Assembly: GCA_021199375.1 (NCBI GenBank) | Contig: JAJQIB010000016.1 | Span: 33,914 to 97,913 of the forward strand | Length of the DNA stretch: 64,000 bases | Origin: Ruminococcus sp. | GTDB taxonomy: Bacteria; Bacillota; Clostridia; Oscillospirales; Ruminococcaceae | Reading direction: 5' to 3' | Part shown: positions 46,464 through 55,580 of the stretch, piece after piece | Position numbering within the stretch: the stretch's first letter is position 1 | Layout: each line of letters opens with the position of its first letter | Notes under the pieces: model-generated | Database searches by the model: none | Told to the model about the DNA's origin: nothing | The model's input: the letters and a program-made list of their open reading frames with translations, nothing else | Translations under genes and position numbers: made by a program

Positions 46464-47832
46464 TATTATAATAGCAACAGCAATGGCGGCGTTTTGCTCC
46501 TTTTCTGTATCAGCAGAGGGTGCTGAGCGCAACACAGTAACTGATGAGCAGTTTTTGAATGTAGTTGAAAATGCTCTTGATTGGGAACGCAGTCGAATTA
46601 ACTCGGATTCACTAATCGAGGGATATATATTACAAGGAATTGAAGGAGAATCGGAAGCAGATTGGTTTGTTTTGGCAGAATATTTGCTTGGACTAAATGA
46701 CGACTATGAGAGCTATTGTGATGCTGCAGAAAAATGTCTTTCAGATAGGCTTAATGGTGATAGCGAATATTTGACTGAGTACGCAAGAACAGCATTAGTT
46801 CTAAAAATTTGCGGAGATGTTAATACTGATTTATCATCTCTTTCAATTGAAAATGCAGCGGATAATGAAATCATTTGGCTTGCAATTTCGCAGCGTGTCA
46901 ATGGCTATGATTATACATATCTGCTTGAAGAGATTGAAGCTAGACAGGATACAGATGGCAGCTTTGGAAGATCTGATATTGATGTTACTGCAATGGCTCT
47001 TGTGATTTTAGAAAAGGATAGTGAATCATCTCGACTGGCGCTCGCTTTTTTGTCTGAACAGTTTCAAGGTACTCAGCTTTCATGTGAAGCGGATTCGTGG
47101 ATTATAATAGGGCTTTGTGCTCAAGGCATAAATCCCTCACAATCGCTTGATTTTACACGTGAAAACGGTGTTAGACCAATAGATGAGCTGTTAGAATTTG
47201 AAAGCTCTGATGGAGGCTTTTGTCATAGCCTAGATAATGAATCAAATACACTTTCTACCTATCAGTCACTTATTGCGCTTATAGCGTTAGCAAAGTATTC
47301 TGATGATGGTGAAGGAATTTTCGATGTGTTATCAACGGAAAATGATATTTATGAGCTTGAAAACCTAAGCTGTGAAGGCTTTGACGATTATGATATGAAC
47401 GCTTTAGAAGAAATTGCAAGAGAGGTAAGCGCTACAGATTTAGAGCAGCTCGAAAAGCTTTCAGAAAGAGCCGAGCTGTATGAAGCAGATGAGCAAACAA
47501 AACAAGCTCTTTCTCAAGCTATATCAGAAAGTGAAATGCTTTGTGAACAGATTGAAGAGCTTAATTCCTACATTTTAGAAAATGCTTATCCACTAGAAAA
47601 GGCACATCTTACAAAATATACTGTACTTTGTGAAATAAACGAGAAATCTAAGGCTTTTTCAAATAAGGATCAGTCGCTTATACTTTCCTTTGATGAAATT
47701 GATGATGCAATTAAACGAGTTAGGCGAGAAATTATTGTAGCTATATTAGCTATACTTATATTGATATTTGTCATAACTTTTATGATAGTGAGGAAAATAA
47801 AACATGGAAAACAAATCAAAAGCAATATATAA
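46447..47832 (+). CDS. Membrane-anchored alpha/alpha-barrel protein (transcobalamin N-domain/terpenoid-cyclase-like)
   Basis: 461 aa from the ATG at 46447, which overlaps the DUF4430 gene by 17 bp and has CGGAG upstream; this start exposes the signal peptide MRLLISIIIATAMAAF. The lumenal part (about 30-285) holds helical repeats with QDTDGSFGRSDIDVTAMAL and SSDGGFCHSLDNESNTLSTY, typical of the alpha/alpha-toroid superfamily (prenyltransferase/squalene cyclase, and the alpha domain of transcobalamin). A coiled coil follows, then a C-terminal membrane helix (about 429-448) and a basic tail. It probably forms the alpha half of a split corrinoid receptor with the DUF4430 proteins. Confidence 0.82.
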   Translation: MRLLISIIIATAMAAFCSFSVSAEGAERNTVTDEQFLNVVENALDWERSRINSDSLIEGYILQGIEGESEADWFVLAEYLLGLNDDYESYCDAAEKCLSDRLNGDSEYLTEYARTALVLKICGDVNTDLSSLSIENAADNEIIWLAISQRVNGYDYTYLLEEIEARQDTDGSFGRSDIDVTAMALVILEKDSESSRLALAFLSEQFQGTQLSCEADSWIIIGLCAQGINPSQSLDFTRENGVRPIDELLEFESSDGGFCHSLDNESNTLSTYQSLIALIALAKYSDDGEGIFDVLSTENDIYELENLSCEGFDDYDMNALEEIAREVSATDLEQLEKLSERAELYEADEQTKQALSQAISESEMLCEQIEELNSYILENAYPLEKAHLTKYTVLCEINEKSKAFSNKDQSLILSFDEIDDAIKRVRREIIVAILAILILIFVITFMIVRKIKHGKQIKSNI

Positions 47833-48745
47833 TGAGGTAAAAAAGGCTCTGATTGGAAAGGATGAGGTTGTAAAGCAATGCATAATTGCTTTACTTGCTG
47901 GAGGACATATTTTAATAGAGGATACCCCGGGCGTTGGCAAAACAACACTTGCAAAAGCCATTGCAAAGGCGACAGGACTTAAAACTAAGCGTGTTCAGTT
48001 TACTCCTGATACGCTTCCAAGTGATATAACAGGATTTACAATGTGGGATGCTGAAAGGGGAGAATTTAGGTTTCATGAGGGTGCTGTAATGACTAATTTG
48101 CTGTTGGCAGATGAGATAAACCGCACTTCTCCACGTACGCAGTCGGCACTTTTGCAAGCAATGGAGGAGGGAAGTGTTTCTGAGGAGGGGGAAACCTTTC
48201 AGCTTGAGCAGCCTTTTATTGTAATTGCAACACAAAATCCTTTAGGCTCTGCAGGAACGATGGAGCTTCCACACTCTCAGCTTGATAGATTTATGATGAG
48301 ATTAAGCATTGGCGGATTAAAGGAAGAGGAGCTTTCAGATTTGATATTTCATCGTGCTGATAGTGGAAAGCCACAGATTAATATAGTTTGTGATAAAGAT
48401 GATGTTTTAAAAATGCGTGAAGAGGTAAATGAGGTTTTTTTATCCAAGGCAATTGCTGATTGGGTTGCTAAGATCATCGAGCAGCTTAACAATAATAGTT
48501 TAGTTATGCAAGGAGTAACTACACGTGCGGCACTTTCGTTATCATCGGCTGCAAAGGCATCCGCTTATTTTTATGAGCGTGATTTTGTTTTGCCAACTGA
48601 TGTTTCAGAGGCTTTCGTGAATTGTATTTCACATAGAATTGTTCTTACATCAAAAGCATTGCTAGATGGGGTAGATCCTAAGGATTTATGCGAGGATGCT
48701 TTAAAATGCTGTCCTCCCCCACATACTAAAGGTAGTTTAAAATGA
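47804..48745 (+). CDS. MoxR-family AAA+ ATPase (cassette 1)
   Basis: 313 aa. AAA_3 ATPase with Walker A EDTPGVGKTTLA (about 38-49), Walker B LLADEINRTSPRTQSALLQAMEE and sensor residues in IATQNP. MoxR proteins act as chaperones that mature or insert cofactors into partner proteins carrying DUF58 or VWA domains. It overlaps the upstream gene by 29 bp and the DUF58 gene by 4 bp. Cytoplasmic. A second paralogous cassette lies at 56907-61224. Confidence 0.95.
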   Translation: MENKSKAIYNEVKKALIGKDEVVKQCIIALLAGGHILIEDTPGVGKTTLAKAIAKATGLKTKRVQFTPDTLPSDITGFTMWDAERGEFRFHEGAVMTNLLLADEINRTSPRTQSALLQAMEEGSVSEEGETFQLEQPFIVIATQNPLGSAGTMELPHSQLDRFMMRLSIGGLKEEELSDLIFHRADSGKPQINIVCDKDDVLKMREEVNEVFLSKAIADWVAKIIEQLNNNSLVMQGVTTRAALSLSSAAKASAYFYERDFVLPTDVSEAFVNCISHRIVLTSKALLDGVDPKDLCEDALKCCPPPHTKGSLK

Positions 48746-49569
48746 GATTTATTATTTCTCTTGTTTTGACATTCTGTATATTGCAAATACTGCTTTTAGT
48801 ATTAAGTAAATTCTTCAAGCCATTGGGAAATGCTGAGATTTCATTTGATAACAATAAAGCCAAGCTAAATGTGTCAAGCAACAGCAAGCTGCCGCTTTGC
48901 TACAAGGTCAAAATAAAGGTCGAAAATTTATATACAGGTGAAGCTGTACTGCTTAAAACTAAGAGAATTTTGCCTGACAGAATAAGCTCTGATATAGAGA
49001 TTTTCCTAAAGGGAATTTGTTGTGGAGTTGTACGCCTTCAAATTACGGAGCTAAAAAGTGCATTCATAGGTTCAATTTTTATGTTTAAAAGCCAACAAAA
49101 TGTCATTTGCGAAAGGCTTTATTTGCCTGAAGCCTCATCCTTAAGCTCGGTTAATAAGTCGATGATATCTAAAATGATAAATCCAGGTGAAGGTGAAAGA
49201 TATGATGGAGTCAGAGAATATCGACATGGAGAGAATTTTAAGGATATTCATATGAAGCTGTCAGCCAAATCAGGAAAATATATGGTGCGTGAGAGGCTTA
49301 GTAAATCGTCTGGTAGTCTAAGTATAGGTTTTTTATATGAGGCTAATTATGCTGTTGAAAATGTTCAGCTTCTTATAAGCATATTATCTAAAGCTGTTAA
49401 ATCAAATATTAATTGTATTGTTTATTTTTCAGATAAATCTGTCGAGGCTCTAAATGATTTTGATGTTCAATCGCTTCTATATAGGATTTTATCACAAAGC
49501 TCAGGTGAAAACACAAGCCTACCTTTATGTGATTATATTATTAGTGGAGGAGAGGTGAATATAAATTAG
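48742..49569 (+). CDS. DUF58 protein (cassette 1)
   Basis: 275 aa. N-terminal membrane helix (about 3-24), a beta-rich domain, and the DUF58 block (about 150-185) with GEGERYDGVREYRHGENFKDIHMKLSAKS split over two strands. DUF58 proteins are regular partners of MoxR ATPases, with VWA-like folds, and usually precede a transglutaminase-like gene as here. Shorter than cassette 2's DUF58 (390 aa). Function in this locus is inferred to be maturation of surface components. Confidence 0.88.
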   Translation: MRFIISLVLTFCILQILLLVLSKFFKPLGNAEISFDNNKAKLNVSSNSKLPLCYKVKIKVENLYTGEAVLLKTKRILPDRISSDIEIFLKGICCGVVRLQITELKSAFIGSIFMFKSQQNVICERLYLPEASSLSSVNKSMISKMINPGEGERYDGVREYRHGENFKDIHMKLSAKSGKYMVRERLSKSSGSLSIGFLYEANYAVENVQLLISILSKAVKSNINCIVYFSDKSVEALNDFDVQSLLYRILSQSSGENTSLPLCDYIISGGEVNIN

Positions 49570-49571
49570 CA

Positions 49572-51698
49572 ATGATTGCATCAATTAAAAAAAATGAAAT
49601 CATCGAGAAGAATGCTTTTGTAATCATTAAAGCTTTACTTGCTTTTATATTCTCATTTCTTTCGTACTCACTTGCTTTTTCCGAAATAAATTACTATTGC
49701 TACATAGCAGGAATTATTGTTATTGCCTTGCTTTATTTTGTGAGCGTGTTGCGTTCAAATAGAATACGCAATTTTGTATATTTTTTGTTTGCTGCAATTA
49801 TTTTTATTACCGCCTTGGCTGCTAATACTACTTTGACTTCTCAATTGGGCAGGATTTTAAATTTAATCTCTAATTTTTCTTTTATTAGATACAGCTTTCT
49901 TTTTCCTCTTTTTGATGTAAAGGAATCAAGTGTATTTGCACAGCTATTTCTTTCTTCGATATTTTCTTTAATCATTTATTTTGCATCAGCATCTAATAAA
50001 AGGATAATAAGTATTCTTATAGGTCTTATGATTTCGCTGCCGGTTTTTATTGTTAGCAGTAATGTTAATGCTATTGCCTTATCGATTTTTGCCCTTTTGA
50101 TTTTAAATATAAGAGCATCAAAAGCAAACGCTGAGATTGGTTATATATGTATATCTCTAGTATTTGTTTTAGTGTTTTTTGTTTTTTTAAATCTTGATTT
50201 TACTGACAAGGCTTCATCTAATCTATTAGCTTCCGTTAAAAATCTTTTGTACTCAGCGGATAGCTTTAATCAACCTAATGGAGATATTTCAAATGCAGAT
50301 TCCGTTAAAGAAAACGATCAAGCTGTATTAGAGATTATTATGGAGGAGCCTCAGGAAACCTATTTACATGGCTTTTTAGGATATTATTATGATGGGGGAA
50401 AATGGCAGGAGGCTGAAATATCAGATGACACATTGTCACATGATGAATTTTTGCTGCTCAAAAACTACAATTTTTCATCTCAGAATCAAACAGTATGTTT
50501 AGCAAGCTCGTTAGAAGATTTTTCTGTATCAAACGTTATAATTAATAACATTGCAGCAGATTCAAGGTATTTATACCTTCCTGTTTTTTCAGCTGTTGAC
50601 AGTGTGAATTCATATACTTATCCTTTGCAGCTTGAAAACAAGTCCTCCTTATTTAGCTTAAATACATATTCTGTTAAAGCACTTTCGAATTCTGAGGAGT
50701 CTATAACAGAATTATCTAATATAGGCTTTACTAATAATTCGAGTTTATCCAATTATTTAAGCTTAGCCGAATTGTCAGATGAGTATTATAGAGAAAATTT
50801 CACTGCTTTATCAGAGGATATTTATAACATACTAGCTGTTGAGCTTGAAGATTATAGCTGTGAGAATGGAAATGTTTCTGAGGCTAGCTCAATTATTTAT
50901 GACTATTTGAGTGCCTTTACCTACGACGAATCTATGTCCGATATTTCTCTTGAGGATTTTTTACAGGTATCAAAATCCGGATGGTCTATTCACTATGCAT
51001 CCGCTGCTGTAGAAATATTTAGATACTATGGAATTCCTGCTCGTTACGCTGAGGGCTATGTTGTAACATCAGATGATATTGAAGGAAAAATATCGAATTC
51101 GCAAATTGATATTTCTAATGAGAATTTTCATGCTTGGGCTGAGTACTATCTTGAAGGTGTTGGTTGGATTCCTTTTGAAACAGTACCTAAATATATCGAG
51201 CTTATGCCAAGCTACCAATCAAATTCTTATGTCGATATTTCAGGTGAAGCTTCACAAGCTAATGTGCAAAATACTGATATAAGCATATATTCCGGAGAGA
51301 GAATATCTAATAAAATAATTGATGAGCCAGACAATGAAGTGCAATATAATATTATAATAGTATTTGCTATTATTTTATGCTTTATAATTTTTGTAATGGT
51401 TTATTTTATTATAATTTCAAGAAATAAGGTATATGCTTTTAAAGCCTGTGTTAGGTCTTTGTCACGATGCTATGACTTAGGTAATAATAGCGGAGCTATT
51501 TATGATTTTTCAGCGGTTAAAGATGAAAATATTCTTTTTGCAATGGATGATTTGCAGGATTATTGTCTAAAAAAATTCTATTCTAGGGATTTTAACCTTG
51601 TTAATAACAGCTGCTCGTCCTTGAGGATATACTTAAAGGTTAAGCTGCATGTTTTAAAAATGAAGCTTTTACATCATAAAAGGAGAAAGGATTTATGA
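49572..51698 (+). CDS. Transglutaminase-like membrane protein, catalytic Cys replaced (cassette 1)
   Basis: 708 aa. About six N-terminal membrane helices, then an extracytoplasmic transglutaminase-like domain (about 430-540) and a further helix (about 593-617). The usual GYC-x-HFA motif reads SGWSIHYASA: the nucleophile Cys position is Ser472 (codon TCT at 50985-50987). His520 (ENFHAWAEYY) and the WIPFE segment are kept. The domain may therefore bind rather than cleave or crosslink. It begins 3 bp after DUF58 and overlaps the following DUF4430 gene by 4 bp (ATGA). Confidence 0.9.
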   Translation: MIASIKKNEIIEKNAFVIIKALLAFIFSFLSYSLAFSEINYYCYIAGIIVIALLYFVSVLRSNRIRNFVYFLFAAIIFITALAANTTLTSQLGRILNLISNFSFIRYSFLFPLFDVKESSVFAQLFLSSIFSLIIYFASASNKRIISILIGLMISLPVFIVSSNVNAIALSIFALLILNIRASKANAEIGYICISLVFVLVFFVFLNLDFTDKASSNLLASVKNLLYSADSFNQPNGDISNADSVKENDQAVLEIIMEEPQETYLHGFLGYYYDGGKWQEAEISDDTLSHDEFLLLKNYNFSSQNQTVCLASSLEDFSVSNVIINNIAADSRYLYLPVFSAVDSVNSYTYPLQLENKSSLFSLNTYSVKALSNSEESITELSNIGFTNNSSLSNYLSLAELSDEYYRENFTALSEDIYNILAVELEDYSCENGNVSEASSIIYDYLSAFTYDESMSDISLEDFLQVSKSGWSIHYASAAVEIFRYYGIPARYAEGYVVTSDDIEGKISNSQIDISNENFHAWAEYYLEGVGWIPFETVPKYIELMPSYQSNSYVDISGEASQANVQNTDISIYSGERISNKIIDEPDNEVQYNIIIVFAIILCFIIFVMVYFIIISRNKVYAFKACVRSLSRCYDLGNNSGAIYDFSAVKDENILFAMDDLQDYCLKKFYSRDFNLVNNSCSSLRIYLKVKLHVLKMKLLHHKRRKDL

Positions 51699-52219
51699 AA
51701 GCAAACAAAAATAAATTCTTAAATTTATTTGTTATCCTTTTATTTTTGGCAATATTTATATTTATAATTGTTTTTGCTATCAGACCGAGTAATTCAGGTG
51801 ATTTTTCATCTACAAATGTGGATAATACTATATATGTTACATTGACAATAGATTATTCTGCTGTCTTGGAAGAGGATAATTATTCAAAGCTATCTGATAA
51901 TTTAAAGGATGATGAGATTTTATCTGATAGCGGTACATTTTTAAATGATATAGAGATTGAATTAAGTGATGAGTCCACGGTCTTAGATGCGCTTATTCTT
52001 GCATGCAATGAAAATAATTTGTCACTTGATTATGAGCCTGCTTCAAAGGTATTGCAAAATACAGCATACATTAATGGTATTGGAGGCTTGTACGAGGGTG
52101 ATTGTACTAAATCCTCCGGATGGGTTTATTGTGTAAACGGTATAGAACCCGATGTTGGAACTGATGACTATCTGCTTAGCGATAATGATGAGATTTTGTT
52201 TGAGTTTATTGTGTATTAA
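51695..52219 (+). CDS. Short membrane-anchored DUF4430 protein
   Basis: 174 aa. One N-terminal helix (about 10-30) tethers an extracytoplasmic DUF4430 domain (about 45-174), with SGWVYCVNG and YLLSDNDEILFEF at its end. Overlaps the transglutaminase stop by 4 bp and precedes the ECF T component by 13 bp. It is the second transcobalamin-beta-like domain of the locus and the closest to the transporter, so it might deliver ligand to the S component. That order of events is inference. Confidence 0.88.
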   Translation: MKANKNKFLNLFVILLFLAIFIFIIVFAIRPSNSGDFSSTNVDNTIYVTLTIDYSAVLEEDNYSKLSDNLKDDEILSDSGTFLNDIEIELSDESTVLDALILACNENNLSLDYEPASKVLQNTAYINGIGGLYEGDCTKSSGWVYCVNGIEPDVGTDDYLLSDNDEILFEFIVY

Positions 52220-52232
52220 GAGGTGATTTATC

Positions 52233-53105
52233 ATGAAGCTCCTACAAGGCTTACGACCTGCGAGCTTTTGTATTTATTTTATAGCGGTTATATCAATTGC
52301 TATGTTTAGCATTTCACCAATATTGCGACTGATTTGTTTAGCTATGGGGATTATAAATGCTGTATTTTTACATGTGATAAGGAAGCCTCTGAGGGATTTT
52401 ATCTTCTATTTTTTTATTTTGCTTTTGATTTCATTTTCAAACCCGCTTTTTAATACTAGAGGCAATACGGTTTTGTTTTATGTAGTAAATCGAGCGTATA
52501 CCTTAGAGGCTTTATTTTATGGTATAAATAATGCAGCAGTACTGCTAGCTGTACTTGTCTGGTTTAGGATTTTTTCAGAAATAATGACATCGGATAAAAT
52601 TAATTCCATGTTAAAATCGTTTCATTTTCACTCTCTTGCGTCTATTTTGACATTAACGCTTCGATATATACCAACCTTTAAGCAAAGATATAACGAAATT
52701 CATATGGCACATAAAACATCAGGACTTTTAAGTGATGAGTTTATACTCAAGAAAATAGCTTCACAGCTGCGAGTATTTTTTTCTCTTGCTACATACTCCT
52801 TTGAGATGTCAGCTTCGACTGCTGAATCTATGAAGGCACGTGGTTATCTTTTAGAAAATCACACGGATATAAATCGTTCATCTGTTAAACTTTCTGATAT
52901 AATTATTATTTCCCTAACGGTTATTCTTTTTGTAATGCTTTATATATCAATTGCCTTAGGAAGCTTTAATACCAGCTTCTATCCTGATATTTCGATTAAA
53001 TTTTCTAAGTCCTGTGCAATTGTTTATTTTATATTGTGTACATTTCCAACGGTATTTCAAGCAAAGGAGGAGCTTTCATGGCGCTTTTATCAGTCGAAAA
53101 TTTAA
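52233..53105 (+). CDS. ECF transporter T component (CbiQ/EcfT)
   Basis: 290 aa, five or more membrane helices. EcfT family with the coupling helices near RYIPTFKQRY and the conserved MKARGYLL (Ala-Arg-Gly) motif that contacts the ATPases. The first family ARG motif is degenerate here (AHKTSG). ATG after AAGAGGTG. It overlaps the ATPase gene by 28 bp. With the next two genes it forms a self-contained ECF importer under the cobalamin riboswitch; the set resembles predicted cbrTUV cassettes. Confidence 0.92.
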   Translation: MKLLQGLRPASFCIYFIAVISIAMFSISPILRLICLAMGIINAVFLHVIRKPLRDFIFYFFILLLISFSNPLFNTRGNTVLFYVVNRAYTLEALFYGINNAAVLLAVLVWFRIFSEIMTSDKINSMLKSFHFHSLASILTLTLRYIPTFKQRYNEIHMAHKTSGLLSDEFILKKIASQLRVFFSLATYSFEMSASTAESMKARGYLLENHTDINRSSVKLSDIIIISLTVILFVMLYISIALGSFNTSFYPDISIKFSKSCAIVYFILCTFPTVFQAKEELSWRFYQSKI

Positions 53106-54739
53106 GCTTTTGCTATCCTTTAGCAGCCCAAAATGCATTTAAGCTTAATAATATTTCTTTTTCAATTGAAAGTGGAGAAATGCTTTTGCTTTATGGCAAA
53201 TCCGGCTCTGGAAAGTCAACATTATTAAAGCTTTTAAAGCCTGAAATTTCACCATACGGTAAAATGACTGGTAAAATTATATTTGAAGATAAAGCACTTA
53301 GCAGTATTTCACAGAAAGAAAGTGTTTCAAAAATTGGTTTTGTAGCACAGAATCCAAGTTCTTCATTTGTTACTGAAAAGGTTATCACGGAGCTTGCATT
53401 TTTACTGGAAAATCTAAATTTTCCTAAGGATAAGATTTTGCAAAGGATTGCTGAAATTTCTGTATTCTTTGGACTTGAATCTATTCTTGACAGGAAGCTT
53501 TACACTCTATCGAGCGGACAAAAGCAGCTTGTAAATTTAGCAGCTGTAATGGTAGGCTATCCGCAGCTTTTGCTTCTTGATGAACCAACCTCTCGATTAG
53601 ATCCAATTTCCACAGAAAATTTTTATAACACACTTTCAAAAATACGCAGAGAGCTTGGAACTACAATTGTTTTATGCGAGCATAATATAAAAAATGTAAT
53701 AAATGATTGTGATAATATGCTTTTTTTAGAGGAAGGCGAGCAAAAATTTTTGTTGCCACCCTCTCTTGCTTCAAAGAGGCTAGAAAATCATCCTATGTTT
53801 TTAGGATTTCCGTGTTCATATAGGCTATCGGCATCACTAGATTTGAGTAAAACGCTTAAAACACCCTCAGAATGTATGGAATTTGTAAGAAAAAGCTATA
53901 AAAATGAGGATATATCTAAAAAAGAGGATTGCGTTTCAAATGATGACCTGTCTGTAGCCTTTGAACTAAAAGACGTTTATTTTAGATTTGAAAAGCACTC
54001 AAGGGATATTATAAGTGATCTTAATTTTTCTTCCAACTATGGAGAGGTTACCGCAATATGTGGCGCTAATGGAACAGGAAAATCTACATTATTAAATATT
54101 ATTGCTGGAGCCCTTCCTTCACTGCACGGTAAAGTAATTATTGATAAAAAAAATATATCGTCATATAAAAATGGATCTCTTTATAGAGGTAATGTAGCAT
54201 TACTTCCACAAAATCCAAGGGATTTATTCACTCAGGATTGTGTTTTAGATGACCTTTTAAGCCTGCCAAATTATCCTAAAAAATCAGAGCAGGAAATACT
54301 CACTGTAGTGGAATCCTTAGGGCTTGAGAGAGGTCTATTAGATTTAAATCCTCTTGATTTGTCTGAAGGCGAAATTCAGCGTGCTGCTCTTGCCAAGCTG
54401 CTGCTGACAAATCCAAGGATTTTGCTTTTAGATGAGCCTGATAAGGGCTTAGATTGCGTGAATCTACGTCTGCTATCAGACACGTTAAGAGCGCTTTCTT
54501 CACAAGGAAAATGTGTTGTGCTTGTCACTCATAATCTTGAATTTGCAGCCCAAGCCTCAGACAAAATAGCAATGCTTTTTGGAGGACGTATTTCTTCATA
54601 TGATACTACTAGGAATTTTTTGATGGATAATTTTGTTTATACAACAGATGCTTCTCGTATTAGTCGTAATGTTTTTCCTTGCGCTTATACAACCGAAAGG
54701 CTAATAGATTCATGTCTTCATAAAATGGGGGATGATTAG
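53078..54739 (+). CDS. Fused ECF transporter ATPase (A-A')
   Basis: 553 aa from the ATG at 53078 (GCAAAGGAGGAGC upstream). Two ABC ATPase halves. First: Walker A GKSGSGKST, signature LSSGQKQLV, Walker B LLLLDEPTSRLD. Second: Walker A GANGTGKST, signature LSEGEIQRAALA, Walker B ILLLDEPDKGLD. The two halves correspond to EcfA and EcfA' and energise uptake through the T component. Cytoplasmic face of the membrane. Confidence 0.95.
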   Translation: MALLSVENLSFCYPLAAQNAFKLNNISFSIESGEMLLLYGKSGSGKSTLLKLLKPEISPYGKMTGKIIFEDKALSSISQKESVSKIGFVAQNPSSSFVTEKVITELAFLLENLNFPKDKILQRIAEISVFFGLESILDRKLYTLSSGQKQLVNLAAVMVGYPQLLLLDEPTSRLDPISTENFYNTLSKIRRELGTTIVLCEHNIKNVINDCDNMLFLEEGEQKFLLPPSLASKRLENHPMFLGFPCSYRLSASLDLSKTLKTPSECMEFVRKSYKNEDISKKEDCVSNDDLSVAFELKDVYFRFEKHSRDIISDLNFSSNYGEVTAICGANGTGKSTLLNIIAGALPSLHGKVIIDKKNISSYKNGSLYRGNVALLPQNPRDLFTQDCVLDDLLSLPNYPKKSEQEILTVVESLGLERGLLDLNPLDLSEGEIQRAALAKLLLTNPRILLLDEPDKGLDCVNLRLLSDTLRALSSQGKCVVLVTHNLEFAAQASDKIAMLFGGRISSYDTTRNFLMDNFVYTTDASRISRNVFPCAYTTERLIDSCLHKMGDD

Positions 54740-55460
54740 GGTGAAAAAGAATAATAGCCTGCATTTATTTGTTTTCATTTTTTCTGTAATTGCAGTGGGA
54801 TTTTCAGCTGTTTTAGCAGCTTTGCTTTTCGATAATTCTCAGTCCTTGATTCTCTCGATTATTTTAGCATGTATACTTTTTTTGATGCTCTCATTTTCCG
54901 GAAGACGCAATGAGCCTGTTTATATATGTTTAGTCTCAGTTTTAACAGCGCTTTCAGTTGTAGGTCGTATTGTTTTTTCTCCACTTATAGGCTTCAAGCC
55001 CTGCACAGCAATAATTATTATAGCTGGAATTGCCTTAGGACCTGAAGCCGGATTTACATGCGGATGCTTTACTGCATTAGTTTCAAACATCTATATGGGG
55101 CAAGGCACATGGACGCTTTATCAAATGTTTTCATGGGGTGTTATAGGTCTTATTTCGGGTGTTTTAAAAAATATACTTGTCAAAAACAAAGCCTGTTTAT
55201 ATATATTTGCTGCTTTATCAGGATTTTTATATTCCTTTTTGATGGATTTTTTCTCGACAATTTGGCAGGATGGTTACTTTAACCTATCACGCTATATTGC
55301 TCTTGTATTAAGCTCTGCTTCAATGTCAGTTTCTTATGCTGTATCGAATGTGGTCTTTTTACTATTTCTTTTTAGAAAAATGGTTTTTGCAATTAACCGA
55401 GTTGTAAATAAATATGGACTAGATTTACACTTTTTGTCTACAAATACAGATGTCGAGTAA
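54732..55460 (+). CDS. ECF transporter S component, predicted corrinoid-specific (CbrT-like)
   Basis: 242 aa with about seven hydrophobic segments. S-component features: LGPEAGFTCGCFTALVSNIY, then GQGTWTLYQMFSWGVIG. It determines the ligand of the ECF complex. Overlaps the ATPase gene by 8 bp if ATG 54732 is used; GTG 54741 is an alternative. Last gene of the riboswitch-controlled locus, so cobalamin or a precursor such as cobinamide is the likely cargo. CbrT assignment rests on context. Confidence 0.88.
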   Translation: MIRVKKNNSLHLFVFIFSVIAVGFSAVLAALLFDNSQSLILSIILACILFLMLSFSGRRNEPVYICLVSVLTALSVVGRIVFSPLIGFKPCTAIIIIAGIALGPEAGFTCGCFTALVSNIYMGQGTWTLYQMFSWGVIGLISGVLKNILVKNKACLYIFAALSGFLYSFLMDFFSTIWQDGYFNLSRYIALVLSSASMSVSYAVSNVVFLLFLFRKMVFAINRVVNKYGLDLHFLSTNTDVE

Positions 55461-55520
55461 TAAATTTCGTCATCTGTATTTTTGTGTACAGATATTTTTT
55501 CATTATTTGATGAATAGACC

Positions 55521-55549
55521 TTGAAAAATTACCGATTATGTAGTATAAT
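55521..55549 (+). promoter_or_regulatory. Promoter of the DUF3783 gene
   Basis: TTGAAA (55521-55526), 17-nt gap, TATAAT (55544-55549). It shows that the gene starts at 55581, not further upstream. Confidence 0.85.
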
Positions 55550-55580
55550 TAAATTAGAAGAACTAAAAGGAATGATTATA

